Position numbers and translations under genes: made by a program. 64,000 nucleotides of DNA from Novosphingobium capsulatum NBRC 12533 (GTDB taxonomy: Bacteria > Pseudomonadota > Alphaproteobacteria > Sphingomonadales > Sphingomonadaceae), in contig NZ_BCYV01000012.1 of assembly GCF_001598375.1 (NCBI RefSeq), positions 1-64,000 of the forward strand. Direction: 5' to 3'. The notes under the pieces are model-generated. The model worked only from the letters and a program-made list of their open reading frames with translations. It ran no database searches and was not told the DNA's origin. Below, piece by piece: positions 27,434 to 35,804 of this stretch (the first letter of the stretch is position 1; every line of letters begins with the position of its first letter).

Positions 27434-28549
27434 GTGCAAGACTTGCCCGTGCTTGTGGTGGGCGCCGGAATCGGCGGCCTTTCCGCCGCCATCGCGCTGC
27501 GCCGCGCCGGCCACCGTGTCACCGTGATTGAAAAAGACCCGACCTGGTCGGTCTATGGCGTGGGCATCATCCAGCAGTCCAACGTGGTGCGCGCGATGGA
27601 ACAGCTGGGCGTGCTCGATGCCTTCCTCGATGCCGCCTGCGGATTTGACGCGGTGGAAATCTATGTGCCCGATGGCACCCGCGTGGCGCGCGTGCCCACC
27701 CCGTCGCTGGTCGAAGGACGCCCGTCGAACGTGGGCATTGGCCGCCGCGCGCTGCAGAAGGTGCTGGGCGACAGCGCCCGCGAACTGGGCGCCGACATCC
27801 GCCTGGGCCTGACGGTCACCGCGCTGGACGAAGCCGATGATGGCGTGGACGTGACGCTGTCCGACGGCAGCACCGCGCGCTATGCCGTGGTGATCGGCGC
27901 CGACGGCGTCTATTCGCAGACCCGCCAGATGATCCTGCCCGATGCGGAAAAGCCGCAGTTCACGGGCCAGGCGGTGTGGCGCTACAACTTCCCCCGCCCG
28001 GCCGATCTCGATGCGCTGCACGTCTACAACGGCCGCATCGGCATTGGCCTGGTGCCGGTATCGCGCGACACGATCTACATGTACGTCACCACGCCCGAGC
28101 CGGACAACCCGCGCTATCCGCGCGAGGGGCTGGCCGCTGCGATGCGCGGCAAGCTGGTTGGCGCCGCGCCGCAGATCCAGGCCCTCGCCAGCCAGATCAC
28201 CGATGATGACGGCGTGGTCTATCGCCCGCTGGAAGGCATGATGATCCATGGCCCCTGGCACAAGGGCCACGTGGTTCTGCTGGGCGATGCCGTCCACGCC
28301 ACGACCCCGCACCTGGGCCAGGGTGCCGGCATGGCGATCGAGGATGCCCTGGTGCTGGCCGAGGAACTGACCGCGGCCGACAGCGTGGAAGAGGCGTTCA
28401 GCGCCTATCGCGCCCGGCGCTATGAACGCTGCCGCTATATCGTCGAAAGCTCGCTCGCCATCTGCATGGGCCAGTTGGGCAAGGGCCCGCCGATCGACAA
28501 TCACAAGGCCACGGCCGAGATGTTTGCCATGGTCGCCCAACCGATCTGA
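27434..28549 (+). CDS. FAD-dependent aromatic monooxygenase
   Basis: A 371-residue group A flavoprotein monooxygenase of the salicylate-hydroxylase/UbiH superfamily. Motifs: LVVGAGIGGLSAAIALRRAG for the FAD ADP part, VVIGADGVYS (DG motif) and LLGDAVHATTPHLGQGAGMA (GD motif). It should insert one oxygen, ortho or para to a phenolic OH, using NAD(P)H. The start codon is GTG at 27434 with GGGGAGAG about 8 bases upstream. First gene of a five-gene operon whose next member is an extradiol dioxygenase, so its product is likely a catechol or hydroquinone. Confidence 0.9.
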   Translation: MQDLPVLVVGAGIGGLSAAIALRRAGHRVTVIEKDPTWSVYGVGIIQQSNVVRAMEQLGVLDAFLDAACGFDAVEIYVPDGTRVARVPTPSLVEGRPSNVGIGRRALQKVLGDSARELGADIRLGLTVTALDEADDGVDVTLSDGSTARYAVVIGADGVYSQTRQMILPDAEKPQFTGQAVWRYNFPRPADLDALHVYNGRIGIGLVPVSRDTIYMYVTTPEPDNPRYPREGLAAAMRGKLVGAAPQIQALASQITDDDGVVYRPLEGMMIHGPWHKGHVVLLGDAVHATTPHLGQGAGMAIEDALVLAEELTAADSVEEAFSAYRARRYERCRYIVESSLAICMGQLGKGPPIDNHKATAEMFAMVAQPI

Positions 28550-28583
28550 TCTTTTTTGCCTTCTTGCCAAGGATTGCCAAGCG

Positions 28584-29486
28584 ATGAGCCGAGTGACCGA
28601 AATCCGCTATGTCGGATATGGCGTCGAAAACTATGACGCCGAACGCGCCTTTTACGCCGATGACTGGGGCCTGGACGAAGTGGCCGCCACCGATGACATG
28701 GTGTGGTTCAAGGCCCAGGGCCATGACGAACACCATGTCGTGCGCCTGCACAAGGCCGAGGTGAACCACGTCGAAGTGATCGCCTTTGCCGCCGACACCC
28801 CGGCCGATGTCGACGCGCTGCACGACAAGATCATCGCTGCCGGCTGCAAGGTGATCCATGCCCCTGCCACGATGGATGCGCCGGGTGGCGGCTATGGCTT
28901 CCGCTTCTTCTCGCCCGATGGCCTGCCGTTCGAGATTTCGGCCGATGTCGCCCGTGGCGACAAGCGCACGCTCGCGCATTGGGAAGGCGTGCCGGTCAAG
29001 ATCAGCCACATCGTCATGCACTCGCCCGATCACCAGGCGATGGTCAAGTTCTTTACCGATGTGCTGGGCTTCAAGGTCTCTGACTGGCTGGGCGATTTCA
29101 TGTGCTTCCTGCGCTGCAACGAAGCCCACCACCGCGTTGCCATCCTGCCTGGGCCGCCCTGCCTTAACCACGTGGCCTATGACATGCTCTCGGTGGACGA
29201 CATGATGCGCGGCGCCAGCCGCCTCAAGAAGCGCGGCACCGATCTGCGCTGGGGCCCGGGCCGCCACACCGCCGGCAACAACACCTTCAGCTATTTCACC
29301 ACGCCCGCCGGCTTTGCCGTGGAATACACCGCAGACCTGGACCAGGTCGATTTCGAAACGCACGAGGCCCAGGTCCATGTGCCGGCGCCCTCGATCATGG
29401 ACCAGTGGGGCATTGGCGTGGGCGGCCCGCAGACCATGCCGCATCCGGCGCCCGATGCGCGCCTGTTCCAGCCGGCCGGGGTTTGA
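28584..29486 (+). CDS. Type I extradiol ring-cleavage dioxygenase
   Basis: A 300-residue two-domain VOC-fold enzyme. The iron ligands of the type I family can be placed: His142 (ISHIVMHSPDH), His196 (LNHVAYDM) and Glu247 (FAVEYTAD). The second-sphere His228 (GPGRHTAGNN) and Tyr237 (FSYFTTPAG) are also there, so it should be active. It opens a catechol or similar diol next to the OH pair. The ATG at 28584 starts MSRVTEIRYVGYGV; the longer frame from 28422 overlaps the monooxygenase. Substrate specificity is unknown. Confidence 0.92.
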   Translation: MSRVTEIRYVGYGVENYDAERAFYADDWGLDEVAATDDMVWFKAQGHDEHHVVRLHKAEVNHVEVIAFAADTPADVDALHDKIIAAGCKVIHAPATMDAPGGGYGFRFFSPDGLPFEISADVARGDKRTLAHWEGVPVKISHIVMHSPDHQAMVKFFTDVLGFKVSDWLGDFMCFLRCNEAHHRVAILPGPPCLNHVAYDMLSVDDMMRGASRLKKRGTDLRWGPGRHTAGNNTFSYFTTPAGFAVEYTADLDQVDFETHEAQVHVPAPSIMDQWGIGVGGPQTMPHPAPDARLFQPAGV

Positions 29487-29491
29487 TCGTC

Positions 29492-30649
29492 ATGGCGCTG
29501 TTTGAATACTTTCCGAACTACATCTGGAACCTGTCGGTTGCCATCGCGATGGAATCGGGTGGCCGCATCGGCGAGATCGTCGACATGTGCCAGCCGATCA
29601 AGGACGCGGCGGCCAACGGTGCCGACGCCGGCACGCCGCAGTTCATGAAGGCCTGGGTCGCCATGGGCGACAAGCTGCTGGAACTGGCCGGCGAGGACGA
29701 GGCCAAGGGTCGCATGCTCTCGGCCTCGAACAAGCTGGAGCGCGCCTCGCTCTATCTGTTCACCGCCGAGCGCATGCAGGGCCATGGCGCGCCGGGGCGC
29801 AAGGAAACCTATGCCAAGGCACGCGCGGCGTTCGACAAATCGACCCAGCTGGGCAAGATCAACCGCGAGCGCGTGGAAATCCCGCTGAAAAACGGCACGA
29901 TGCCGGCCCTGTTCACCCGCGCGCCGGGCGAAGGGGCAAAGCCGGTGGTGGTGTTCTGCAACGGTCTCGATAGCTGCAAGGAACTGCTCTACTGGACCAA
30001 TCTGCCGACCGAACTGGCACGGCGCGGCATTTCCACGCTGTGCGTCGACCAGCCCGGCTCGGGCGAAACGCTGCGCCTGCAAGACCTGCCGGTCGATCCG
30101 CATTCGGAAAGCTGGGCTTCGCGGGCAGTGGACTGGCTGGAGCAGCAGCCCGAAGTCGATCCCAAGGCGATCGGCATGACCGGCATTTCGCTGGGCGGGC
30201 ACTTTGCCCCGCGCGCGGTTGCCTATGAACCGCGCTTTGCCTCGGGCGCGGTGTGGGGTGCCAACCACAACTGGCGCGAAGTGCAGGACAAGCGCATGGC
30301 ACGCGAGGGCGAAAACCCCGTGCCGCACTATTGGGCACACGTGCACTGGGCATTCGGCGCCAAGGACCAGGACGATTTCCTCGCCAAGTCCGAAGCGATG
30401 AACCTCAACGGCCACATCGATCGCATCACGGTGCCGTTCCTGGTCACCCACGGGGCCAACGATCGCCAGATCAGCGTGGCCTATGCCGATGATCTCTATG
30501 ACCAGCTGGTCAATTCGCCGCGCCGCGAAAAGGTGATCTTCACCCCGCGCGAAGGTGGCGTGGAGCATGTCGGGGCCGACAACATGTCGTATGGCCGCGA
30601 TCTGCTGGCCGATTGGTTTGCCGAAACCCTGGGCGGCCATACCGCCTGA
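29492..30649 (+). CDS. Alpha/beta hydrolase with helical N-terminal cap
   Basis: A 385-residue serine hydrolase. Residues 1-130 form a helical N-terminal region, then the core begins EIPLKNGTMPALF. The nucleophile is Ser233 in GISLGGHFAP, the acid Asp324 in THGANDRQIS, and the base His359 in GGVEHVGADN. The layout recalls the C-C hydrolases of the 2,6-dihydroxypseudooxynicotine hydrolase/FrsA group rather than the compact MhpC type. Following an extradiol dioxygenase, cleavage of the C-C bond of the ring-opened product is the natural inference. The start is ATG at 29492, five bases after the dioxygenase stop. Confidence 0.88.
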   Translation: MALFEYFPNYIWNLSVAIAMESGGRIGEIVDMCQPIKDAAANGADAGTPQFMKAWVAMGDKLLELAGEDEAKGRMLSASNKLERASLYLFTAERMQGHGAPGRKETYAKARAAFDKSTQLGKINRERVEIPLKNGTMPALFTRAPGEGAKPVVVFCNGLDSCKELLYWTNLPTELARRGISTLCVDQPGSGETLRLQDLPVDPHSESWASRAVDWLEQQPEVDPKAIGMTGISLGGHFAPRAVAYEPRFASGAVWGANHNWREVQDKRMAREGENPVPHYWAHVHWAFGAKDQDDFLAKSEAMNLNGHIDRITVPFLVTHGANDRQISVAYADDLYDQLVNSPRREKVIFTPREGGVEHVGADNMSYGRDLLADWFAETLGGHTA

Positions 30650-30732
30650 TACACTACGCCTGACAAGACCAGGATGCCGGCGGCGCATGCACCAGCATGC
30701 TCCGCCGGCATCGCAAAGAGAGGATCCCCCCG

Positions 30733-31512
30733 ATGGCCCGCCGCTTCATCGACCTGTCGATCACCCTGTGCAACGACGTGGTCAGCGACCCACCGTTCAT
30801 GCGCCCCGAGATCACCTATCAGACCCACCCCGACACCGTGGGCGAACTCGGCCATTTCTTTCCCGGCGTGACACAGGAAGACACCATCGATGGCGCCGGC
30901 TTTGCCGCGGCGGAGTGGGTCAAGCTCACCACGCACAACGGCACGCATCTCGATGCGCCCTGGCATTTCCACCCCACCATGGACGGCGGCAAGCGCGCCA
31001 TCACCATCGATGAAGTGCCGCTCGAATGGTGCTTCCAGCCCGGGGTGAAGCTGGACTTCCGGCACTTTCCCGACGGCTATGTGGTCACCGCGCAAGACGT
31101 GGAAGACGAACTGGCCCGCATCGGCCACGATCTACAGCCGCTCGACATCGTGCTGGTCAACACGGCCGCCGGTGGCGCCTTGGGGCGCCCGGATTTCGTC
31201 AACGTGGGCTGCGGCATGGGCTATGAGGCGACGATGTACCTGACCACGCGCGGCGTGAAGGTGACCGGCACCGACGCCTGGAGCTGGGACGCGCCGTTCA
31301 GCTATACGGCGGAAAAGGTCAAGGAAACCGGCGATACCTCGCTGATCTGGGAAGGCCACAAGGCGGGCCGCGACATCGGCTATTGCCACCTGGAAAAGCT
31401 GCACAACCTGGAAAGCCTGCCGCCGCACGGGTTCATTGTCAGCTGTTTCCCGCACAAGATCCAGGGCGCATCGGCCGGATGGACCCGCGCCGTCGCGATC
31501 ATCGAGGAGTGA
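30733..31512 (+). CDS. Cyclase-family metal hydrolase
   Basis: A 259-residue member of the cyclase/kynurenine-formamidase-like family (PF04199). The metal-binding signature HNGTHLDAPWHF (HxGTHxDxPxH) is intact at about residue 75. Family members hydrolyse N-formylkynurenine, isatin or related cyclic amides and lactones. Here it probably acts on a ring-cleavage intermediate or lactone. The ATG at 30733 follows GAGAGGA. The gene is 83 bases after the hydrolase stop, the only sizeable gap inside this operon. Confidence 0.88.
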   Translation: MARRFIDLSITLCNDVVSDPPFMRPEITYQTHPDTVGELGHFFPGVTQEDTIDGAGFAAAEWVKLTTHNGTHLDAPWHFHPTMDGGKRAITIDEVPLEWCFQPGVKLDFRHFPDGYVVTAQDVEDELARIGHDLQPLDIVLVNTAAGGALGRPDFVNVGCGMGYEATMYLTTRGVKVTGTDAWSWDAPFSYTAEKVKETGDTSLIWEGHKAGRDIGYCHLEKLHNLESLPPHGFIVSCFPHKIQGASAGWTRAVAIIEE

Positions 31513-31517
31513 CCGCG

Positions 31518-32501
31518 ATGCGCCTGGCAACCTTGCGCAATGGCACGCCCGATGGGCAGCTGGTGGTCGTATGCGCCGCTGCCGCCCGCTATCTGCCTGC
31601 CGGCCCTGCCCTGCCCAACCTGCTGACCGCGATCGAGAACTGGGGCAGCGCGGAAGCCACGCTGGCCGCGCTTTCCAGCGAGCTGGCCGATGGTGCCGGC
31701 CTGCCGCTCGATCCCGCGCAACTCGCCGCGCCGCTGCCGCGCAGCTGGCAATGGCTCGATGGTTCGGCCTTTGGCACGCATGGTGACCTGATGCAGGTGG
31801 CCTTCAACATGCCGCCGATCGAAACCGATCTGCCGCTGATGTACCAGGGCCTATCCGACCGTTTCTATGGCCCGACCGACCCGGTGCCCTTTGCCGATCC
31901 TGCCCAAGGCATCGATTTCGAGGGCGAATTTGGCGTGATCGTCGATGCGGTGCCGATGGGCACCAGCGCACGCGATGCCGCAGCCCACATCAAGCTGGTG
32001 GTGCAGATCAACGACTGGTCGTTGCGCACGCTGGCCCCGATCGAGATGAAGACCGGGTTTGGCTGGGTCCAGGCCAAGCCGGCGTGCAGCATGGCGCCCT
32101 TTGCCGTGCCGCCGGCCGCGCTGGGTCAAGGCTGGCACGACAATCGCGTCGCGCTGGACCTTGTGGTGGATTGGAACGGTGCGCCGTTCGGCCACGCCAA
32201 CGGCCGCGCCATGGATTTCAGCTTTGCCGAACTGGTGGCCCATGCCGCCCGGACGCGCGACCTGGTCGCCGGCACGGTGATCGGATCGGGCACGGTATCG
32301 AACCCGGAATATGCCACGGTGGGATCGAGCTGCATTTCCGAACGCCGCGCGATCGAGATCATCGCCGCTGGCAAGCCAGCCACCGCCTTCATGGCGATCG
32401 GGGATCGCGTGCGGATGGAAGCGCGCGCCGCCGATGGCAGCACCCCGTTTGGCGCGATTGACCAGCAGGTGGTGCAAGCCTCCCTCACCGCCGCAAGCTG
32501 A
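31518..32501 (+). CDS. Fumarylacetoacetate hydrolase-family protein
   Basis: A 327-residue FAH-fold protein. The metal-site acids are seen in DFEGEFGVIVDAVP, with the neighbouring INDWSLRTL and GSGTVSNPEY motifs. The family includes acylpyruvate hydrolases, oxopent-4-enoate hydratases and decarboxylases that finish meta-cleavage routes. GAGGAG precedes the ATG at 31518 and the cyclase stop is five bases upstream, so the two are coupled. This is a different paralogue from the true fumarylacetoacetase at 54224. It ends the operon, followed by a strong hairpin. Confidence 0.9.
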   Translation: MRLATLRNGTPDGQLVVVCAAAARYLPAGPALPNLLTAIENWGSAEATLAALSSELADGAGLPLDPAQLAAPLPRSWQWLDGSAFGTHGDLMQVAFNMPPIETDLPLMYQGLSDRFYGPTDPVPFADPAQGIDFEGEFGVIVDAVPMGTSARDAAAHIKLVVQINDWSLRTLAPIEMKTGFGWVQAKPACSMAPFAVPPAALGQGWHDNRVALDLVVDWNGAPFGHANGRAMDFSFAELVAHAARTRDLVAGTVIGSGTVSNPEYATVGSSCISERRAIEIIAAGKPATAFMAIGDRVRMEARAADGSTPFGAIDQQVVQASLTAAS

Positions 32502-32516
32502 GCGATATCTGAAAAG

Positions 32517-32546
32517 TTGGCGGGGCGAAGTGCGGCGCCCCGCCAA
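32517..32546 (+). terminator. Strong hairpin after the meta-cleavage operon
   Basis: TTGGCGGGGCG at 32517-32527 and CGCCCCGCCAA at 32536-32546 form a perfect 11-base stem around an 8-base loop, 16 bases past the FAH-family stop. It is followed by AAAAG rather than a T-run, so it is not a textbook intrinsic terminator on the plus strand. Confidence 0.55.
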
Positions 32547-32621
32547 AAGTTCAGGGAGATCAGGACGGCAGCCAGCCATCCGCAAGCGGGCAGAGGGTCA
32601 TGCCCGTTGCCCGATCGGTTT

Positions 32622-32640
32622 ATTGATAATGGATATCAAT
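32622..32640. promoter_or_regulatory. Fur-box-like inverted repeat
   Basis: ATTGATA-ATGGA-TATCAAT is a perfect 7-base inverted repeat in an A+T-rich spot. Its centre TGATAATGGATATCA matches 12 of 14 defined positions of the 7-1-7 Fur consensus TGATAAT-N-ATTATCA. It lies about 117 bases ahead of the gene at 32757. Another palindrome-binding regulator is possible. Confidence 0.4.
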
Positions 32641-32756
32641 TGCAAGAGCAAAATATGCGCGTTGCCCTGCGCCTGTTTCGATTTGGAATTTGTGGCGCGC
32701 CCTGCGCAACCGTTCACACGATTGCCCTGAACCCGCGATTATCCTAGTGTGTTGCG

Positions 32757-33119
32757 ATGCAGCAGAATCAGAATTCCTCGGGAACCCCCGAAACGGCGGA
32801 TAGCGCGCCCGATATCGAGCAGTCGGTGCACATGCTGGGCTTTGCCATCGCCAACAAGCTGTGCGTGCGCGCGGTCTATAATCGCGGCAACGTGACACTG
32901 GCACCGCATGCCCTGTTCGAACGTCACGGCGCGCCTCACATCGATGCCGTCGTGCATGACCGCGATGGCGTGGCCCCGGCCGAAGAAAAGCTCGGCACGT
33001 TCCGCCTCTCGGGCCTGCGCGATGTGATCCTCACGTCCGAGCCGGCCAAGGTCTTTGCCGGGTTCGATCCGGCCGACGAACGCTATGGCGAAAAGCTGCT
33101 GGCCGCCATCGCGGTCTGA
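32757..33119 (+). CDS. Hypothetical protein
   Basis: A 120-residue soluble protein I do not recognise. It has no signal or membrane segment. Residues 20-60 (DIEQSVHMLGFAIANKLCVR and AVYNRGNVTLAPHALFERHG) look like a compact alpha/beta unit, and Lys/Glu-rich text follows. The ORF uses the ATG at 32757 directly after a 255-base non-coding region with a Fur-like box, and a clear terminator follows its stop, so it is probably a single-gene unit. Codon use resembles its neighbours. Confidence 0.7.
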   Translation: MQQNQNSSGTPETADSAPDIEQSVHMLGFAIANKLCVRAVYNRGNVTLAPHALFERHGAPHIDAVVHDRDGVAPAEEKLGTFRLSGLRDVILTSEPAKVFAGFDPADERYGEKLLAAIAV

Positions 33120-33148
33120 GCACGCCTTCCCCCCTTTTCAACCATAAT

Positions 33149-33185
33149 GGGCGGGCATCCTTGGTGATGGCCGCCCTTTCTTTTT
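33149..33185 (+). terminator. Intrinsic terminator
   Basis: GGGCGGGCATC at 33149-33159 pairs with GATGGCCGCCC at 33166-33176 (one mismatch), followed by TTTCTTTTT. It is 30 bases after the hypothetical gene's stop. Confidence 0.85.
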
Positions 33186-33335
33186 GCGCGCCTTCCGCGC
33201 CGCCTGACGCTGCATCCTTGCATGGATCAGTATGCCGCTCTGCCCGGCGCAAGGTGGGCACGGCCTGTCCTTGGCACCGGCCCCATCGTATCGGCCGGGC
33301 AGTTGATGACGCAAACCTCTACGCAGGAGAGCGCC

Positions 33336-33704
33336 ATGTCTGACAGCATTGCCACCGATGAAACCACCCGCCTGATCGCCTCAAACAAGGTGGACGGCAC
33401 GGCCGTCTATAACCCCGATGGCGAGCGTCTCGGCTCAATCCACAACTTCATGGTCAACAAGCGCACCGGCACCGTCGAGTATGCCGTGCTGCAATTCGGC
33501 GGCATTCTTGGCTTTGGCAGCGATTATTACCCGCTGCCCTGGAACACGCTGAACTATGATAGCGGCCAGGGCGGCTATGTCGTCAACCTGAGCCGCGAAA
33601 CCCTGGAATCCGCCCCGCACTACCAGGCCACCGAAGAACCGGTCCATGACATTGACTATGGCCGCCGGGTCCATTCGCACTACGGCGTGTCCTACCCCTA
33701 CTGA
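33336..33704 (+). CDS. PRC-barrel domain protein
   Basis: A 122-residue PRC-barrel protein. The domain spans about residues 15-85 with TAVYNPDGERLGSIHNFMVN and YAVLQFGGILGFGSDYYPLP, the usual photosynthetic-reaction-centre H-like barrel found in many alphaproteobacterial stress proteins. GCAGGAGAG lies just ahead of ATG 33336, which decides the start over in-frame ATGs at 33222 and 33306. The C-terminus is rich in His and Tyr. The gene has its own terminator and opens a run of stress-related genes. Confidence 0.9.
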   Translation: MSDSIATDETTRLIASNKVDGTAVYNPDGERLGSIHNFMVNKRTGTVEYAVLQFGGILGFGSDYYPLPWNTLNYDSGQGGYVVNLSRETLESAPHYQATEEPVHDIDYGRRVHSHYGVSYPY

Positions 33705-33733
33705 TCGCGTCATACCGCCCAGGTTCGCGCGGG

Positions 33734-33770
33734 AAGGCCGGCCCTGCCCTTTGGCAAGGCCGGCCTTTTT
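33734..33770 (+). terminator. Intrinsic terminator of the PRC-barrel gene
   Basis: AAGGCCGGCC pairs with GGCCGGCCTT, with an inner TGCC/GGCA extension and CTTT loop, followed by TTT. It reaches the stop codon of the convergent Crp/Fnr gene and can serve both strands. Confidence 0.88.
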
Positions 33771-34522
33771 CATGGGCTCGGCGCGGCGCTGTGGTGGCCC
33801 TGCGGCTCAAGATAGGCAGGGTCGAACAGCGCATGCTGTGCCAAGGCCCGCAATTGCAGGATGCGCAGCACGCGGTTTTCCAGATCGATCAGGCCTTGCC
33901 GCCGCATGTCGCGCAACACGCGATTGACGTGCACCGGGGTCAACCCGGTCGCCTCGGCCAGTTCCACCTGCGTGACCGGAAAGGCAAAACCGTTGCCCTG
34001 GGCCAAACCGATGGCATGCAGGCGGTGATGCAATTCGCAGAACAGGTGGCCGATCCGCTCAAACGCGGCGCGCTGCCCCACGTTGACCAGCCACCGCCGC
34101 AAAACCGCCTCTGCCACGCGGTTTTGCAAGGCCAGCGCCGTGGCAATGGCGGGGTGGGCCTTGGCCACCGCCTCCAACGCGCTGGTCGGGATTGGTGCGA
34201 TGATCGCCGGGGTCAGTGCCAGGATCGAAAAGTCCATGCGCGCCTCACCCAGCGGTTGCCACAGGATATCGCCGGGCAGATGGAACGCGGTGATCTGGCG
34301 GCGGCCATCGGGCAGCATCACCTGGTGGCACGCCCACCCTTCCAGCAGCACGTGCACGTGGCCGGGCCGATCGCCCTCGCGCAGGAACTCGCGGCGCGCC
34401 GCAACGCGCCGACGCGGGACGGCGCAGAGCCGTTCCACCGCGCGCACGTCGTTCTCGTCCAGCGGAAAGCAGCATGACAGGCGCCGGGCCAGGGCATTGA
34501 GCGGCATCAAAGGTAGGCTCAA
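33770..34522 (-). CDS. Crp/Fnr-family regulator (paralogue 1)
   Basis: A 250-residue Crp/Fnr regulator. The cyclic-nucleotide-like sensor domain covers about residues 25-130 with EGWACHQVMLPDGRRQITAF and LPGDILWQP. The C-terminal HTH (about 160-230) contains VTQVELAEATGLTPVHVNRV. There is no Fnr-type cysteine cluster and no clear cAMP pocket signature, so the signal is unknown. In-frame ATGs at 34522 and 34507 are both possible. Two further paralogues lie at 35805 and 41396. Confidence 0.9.
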   Translation of the reverse strand: MSLPLMPLNALARRLSCCFPLDENDVRAVERLCAVPRRRVAARREFLREGDRPGHVHVLLEGWACHQVMLPDGRRQITAFHLPGDILWQPLGEARMDFSILALTPAIIAPIPTSALEAVAKAHPAIATALALQNRVAEAVLRRWLVNVGQRAAFERIGHLFCELHHRLHAIGLAQGNGFAFPVTQVELAEATGLTPVHVNRVLRDMRRQGLIDLENRVLRILQLRALAQHALFDPAYLEPQGHHSAAPSP

Positions 34523-34815
34523 GGCAGATCAAAGGCGGTGATGCGCGTTCCGGCAGCAGTCACGGCGGCAGTCACGAGAGACATGGCGCAAGCGTAGCAG
34601 GGGTACACGCCAGAACGGGCATCGCAGTGGCGCGGCAACATCACATCCTCAAACCTGGGGCGCGCCTTCCGCGCCGTCGGCAGCCTTATGAAATGACTGT
34701 CACATGCCCTTCTTCACATATGTAAAGCCTTGCCACCTTTTCTTGTTTTCGGGGTTTTGAAGGCATCCCGCGTGCGCCTCGCGTTCGCCTTATCCCCCTG
34801 CAAGGACCATCTTTC

Positions 34816-35736
34816 ATGACCACGTCGCACCCCGCCAGCCTGGGCAAGCTGGGCGAGACCCCACCCGAACACGAAGCCAAGGCCGCCGACGCCCAGGCCG
34901 GCACCGCCGCCGCGCCCGATCGCCAGGGGCAGGAGCAGGCGCTGAACCGCGAACCGAAATGGCAGCCGGTCTATCCCGGCTCCGGACGCCTGGCTGGCAA
35001 GGTGGCGATCGTTACCGGTGGCGACAGCGGCATTGGCCGCGCGGTGGCCGCGCTGTTTGCCCGTGAGGGGGCCAACGTAGCGATCGTCTATCGCCAGGAC
35101 AGCAAGGACGCGCAGGACACCGCCGCCATCGTCGCCCAGGAAGGCGCAAGGGCGATCACCCTGCAAGGAGACGTGGGCGATCCCGCATTCTGCCAGCAGG
35201 CGGTGGACGCGGTCATCGATCGCTTTGGCCGGCTGGACGTGCTGGTCAACAATGCCGGTGAGCAGCACCCGGCAAAGGACATTCGCGATATTACCCCGGA
35301 ACAGCTCGATGCCACGTTCCGCACCAATATCTTTGGCATGTTCCACATGGTCCAGGCCGCTGTGGGCCACCTTGGGGCCGGCAGCGCGATCATCAATTGC
35401 ACCAGCGTGACGATGTACAAGGGCGCGCCGCAACTGCTGGACTATAGCGCGACCAAGGGAGCGATCACGGCGTTTACCCGCTCGCTCAGCCAGAACCTGG
35501 TGGACAAGGGCATTCGCGTGAATGCCGTGGCACCCGGCCCGATCTGGACCCCGCTCAACCCGCAGGGCGGCGCCGATCCGGACAAGGTGCGCCACTTTGG
35601 CGAGGATACGCCGATGGGCCGGCCGGGCGAACCCAACGAAGTGGCGCCGGCGTTCCTGTTCCTGGCCTGTGCCGATGGCAGCTATATGAGCGGGCAGGTG
35701 CTTCACCCCAACGGCGGCACCGTGGTCAACGGCTGA
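34816..35736 (+). CDS. SDR oxidoreductase, stress-associated YghA type
   Basis: A 306-residue SDR with a 45-residue low-complexity N-terminal extension (EHEAKAADAQAGTAAAPDRQ) before the Rossmann domain. Motifs: VTGGDSGIGRAVAALFAREG, VNNAGEQHPAK, Ser in NCTSVTMYKG and YSATKGAITAFTRS. The extension plus this pattern is that of the E. coli YghA/B. subtilis YdaD-YhxC group, some of which are general-stress proteins. It is monocistronic between two Crp/Fnr genes. Substrate not known. Confidence 0.92.
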   Translation: MTTSHPASLGKLGETPPEHEAKAADAQAGTAAAPDRQGQEQALNREPKWQPVYPGSGRLAGKVAIVTGGDSGIGRAVAALFAREGANVAIVYRQDSKDAQDTAAIVAQEGARAITLQGDVGDPAFCQQAVDAVIDRFGRLDVLVNNAGEQHPAKDIRDITPEQLDATFRTNIFGMFHMVQAAVGHLGAGSAIINCTSVTMYKGAPQLLDYSATKGAITAFTRSLSQNLVDKGIRVNAVAPGPIWTPLNPQGGADPDKVRHFGEDTPMGRPGEPNEVAPAFLFLACADGSYMSGQVLHPNGGTVVNG

Positions 35737-35759
35737 CCAGCCAGCGTGGCGATGTGCGT

Positions 35760-35796
35760 GGCCTGGCTGGAACGGCGCCCCCGTGCCAGCCAGGCC
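35760..35796. terminator. Hairpin between convergent SDR and Crp/Fnr genes
   Basis: GGCCTGGCTGG at 35760-35770 and CCAGCCAGGCC at 35786-35796 are perfect 11-base arms with a 15-base loop. They lie between the converging 3' ends and lack a U-run. Confidence 0.6.
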
Positions 35797-35804
35797 GTCC
35801 GGCC

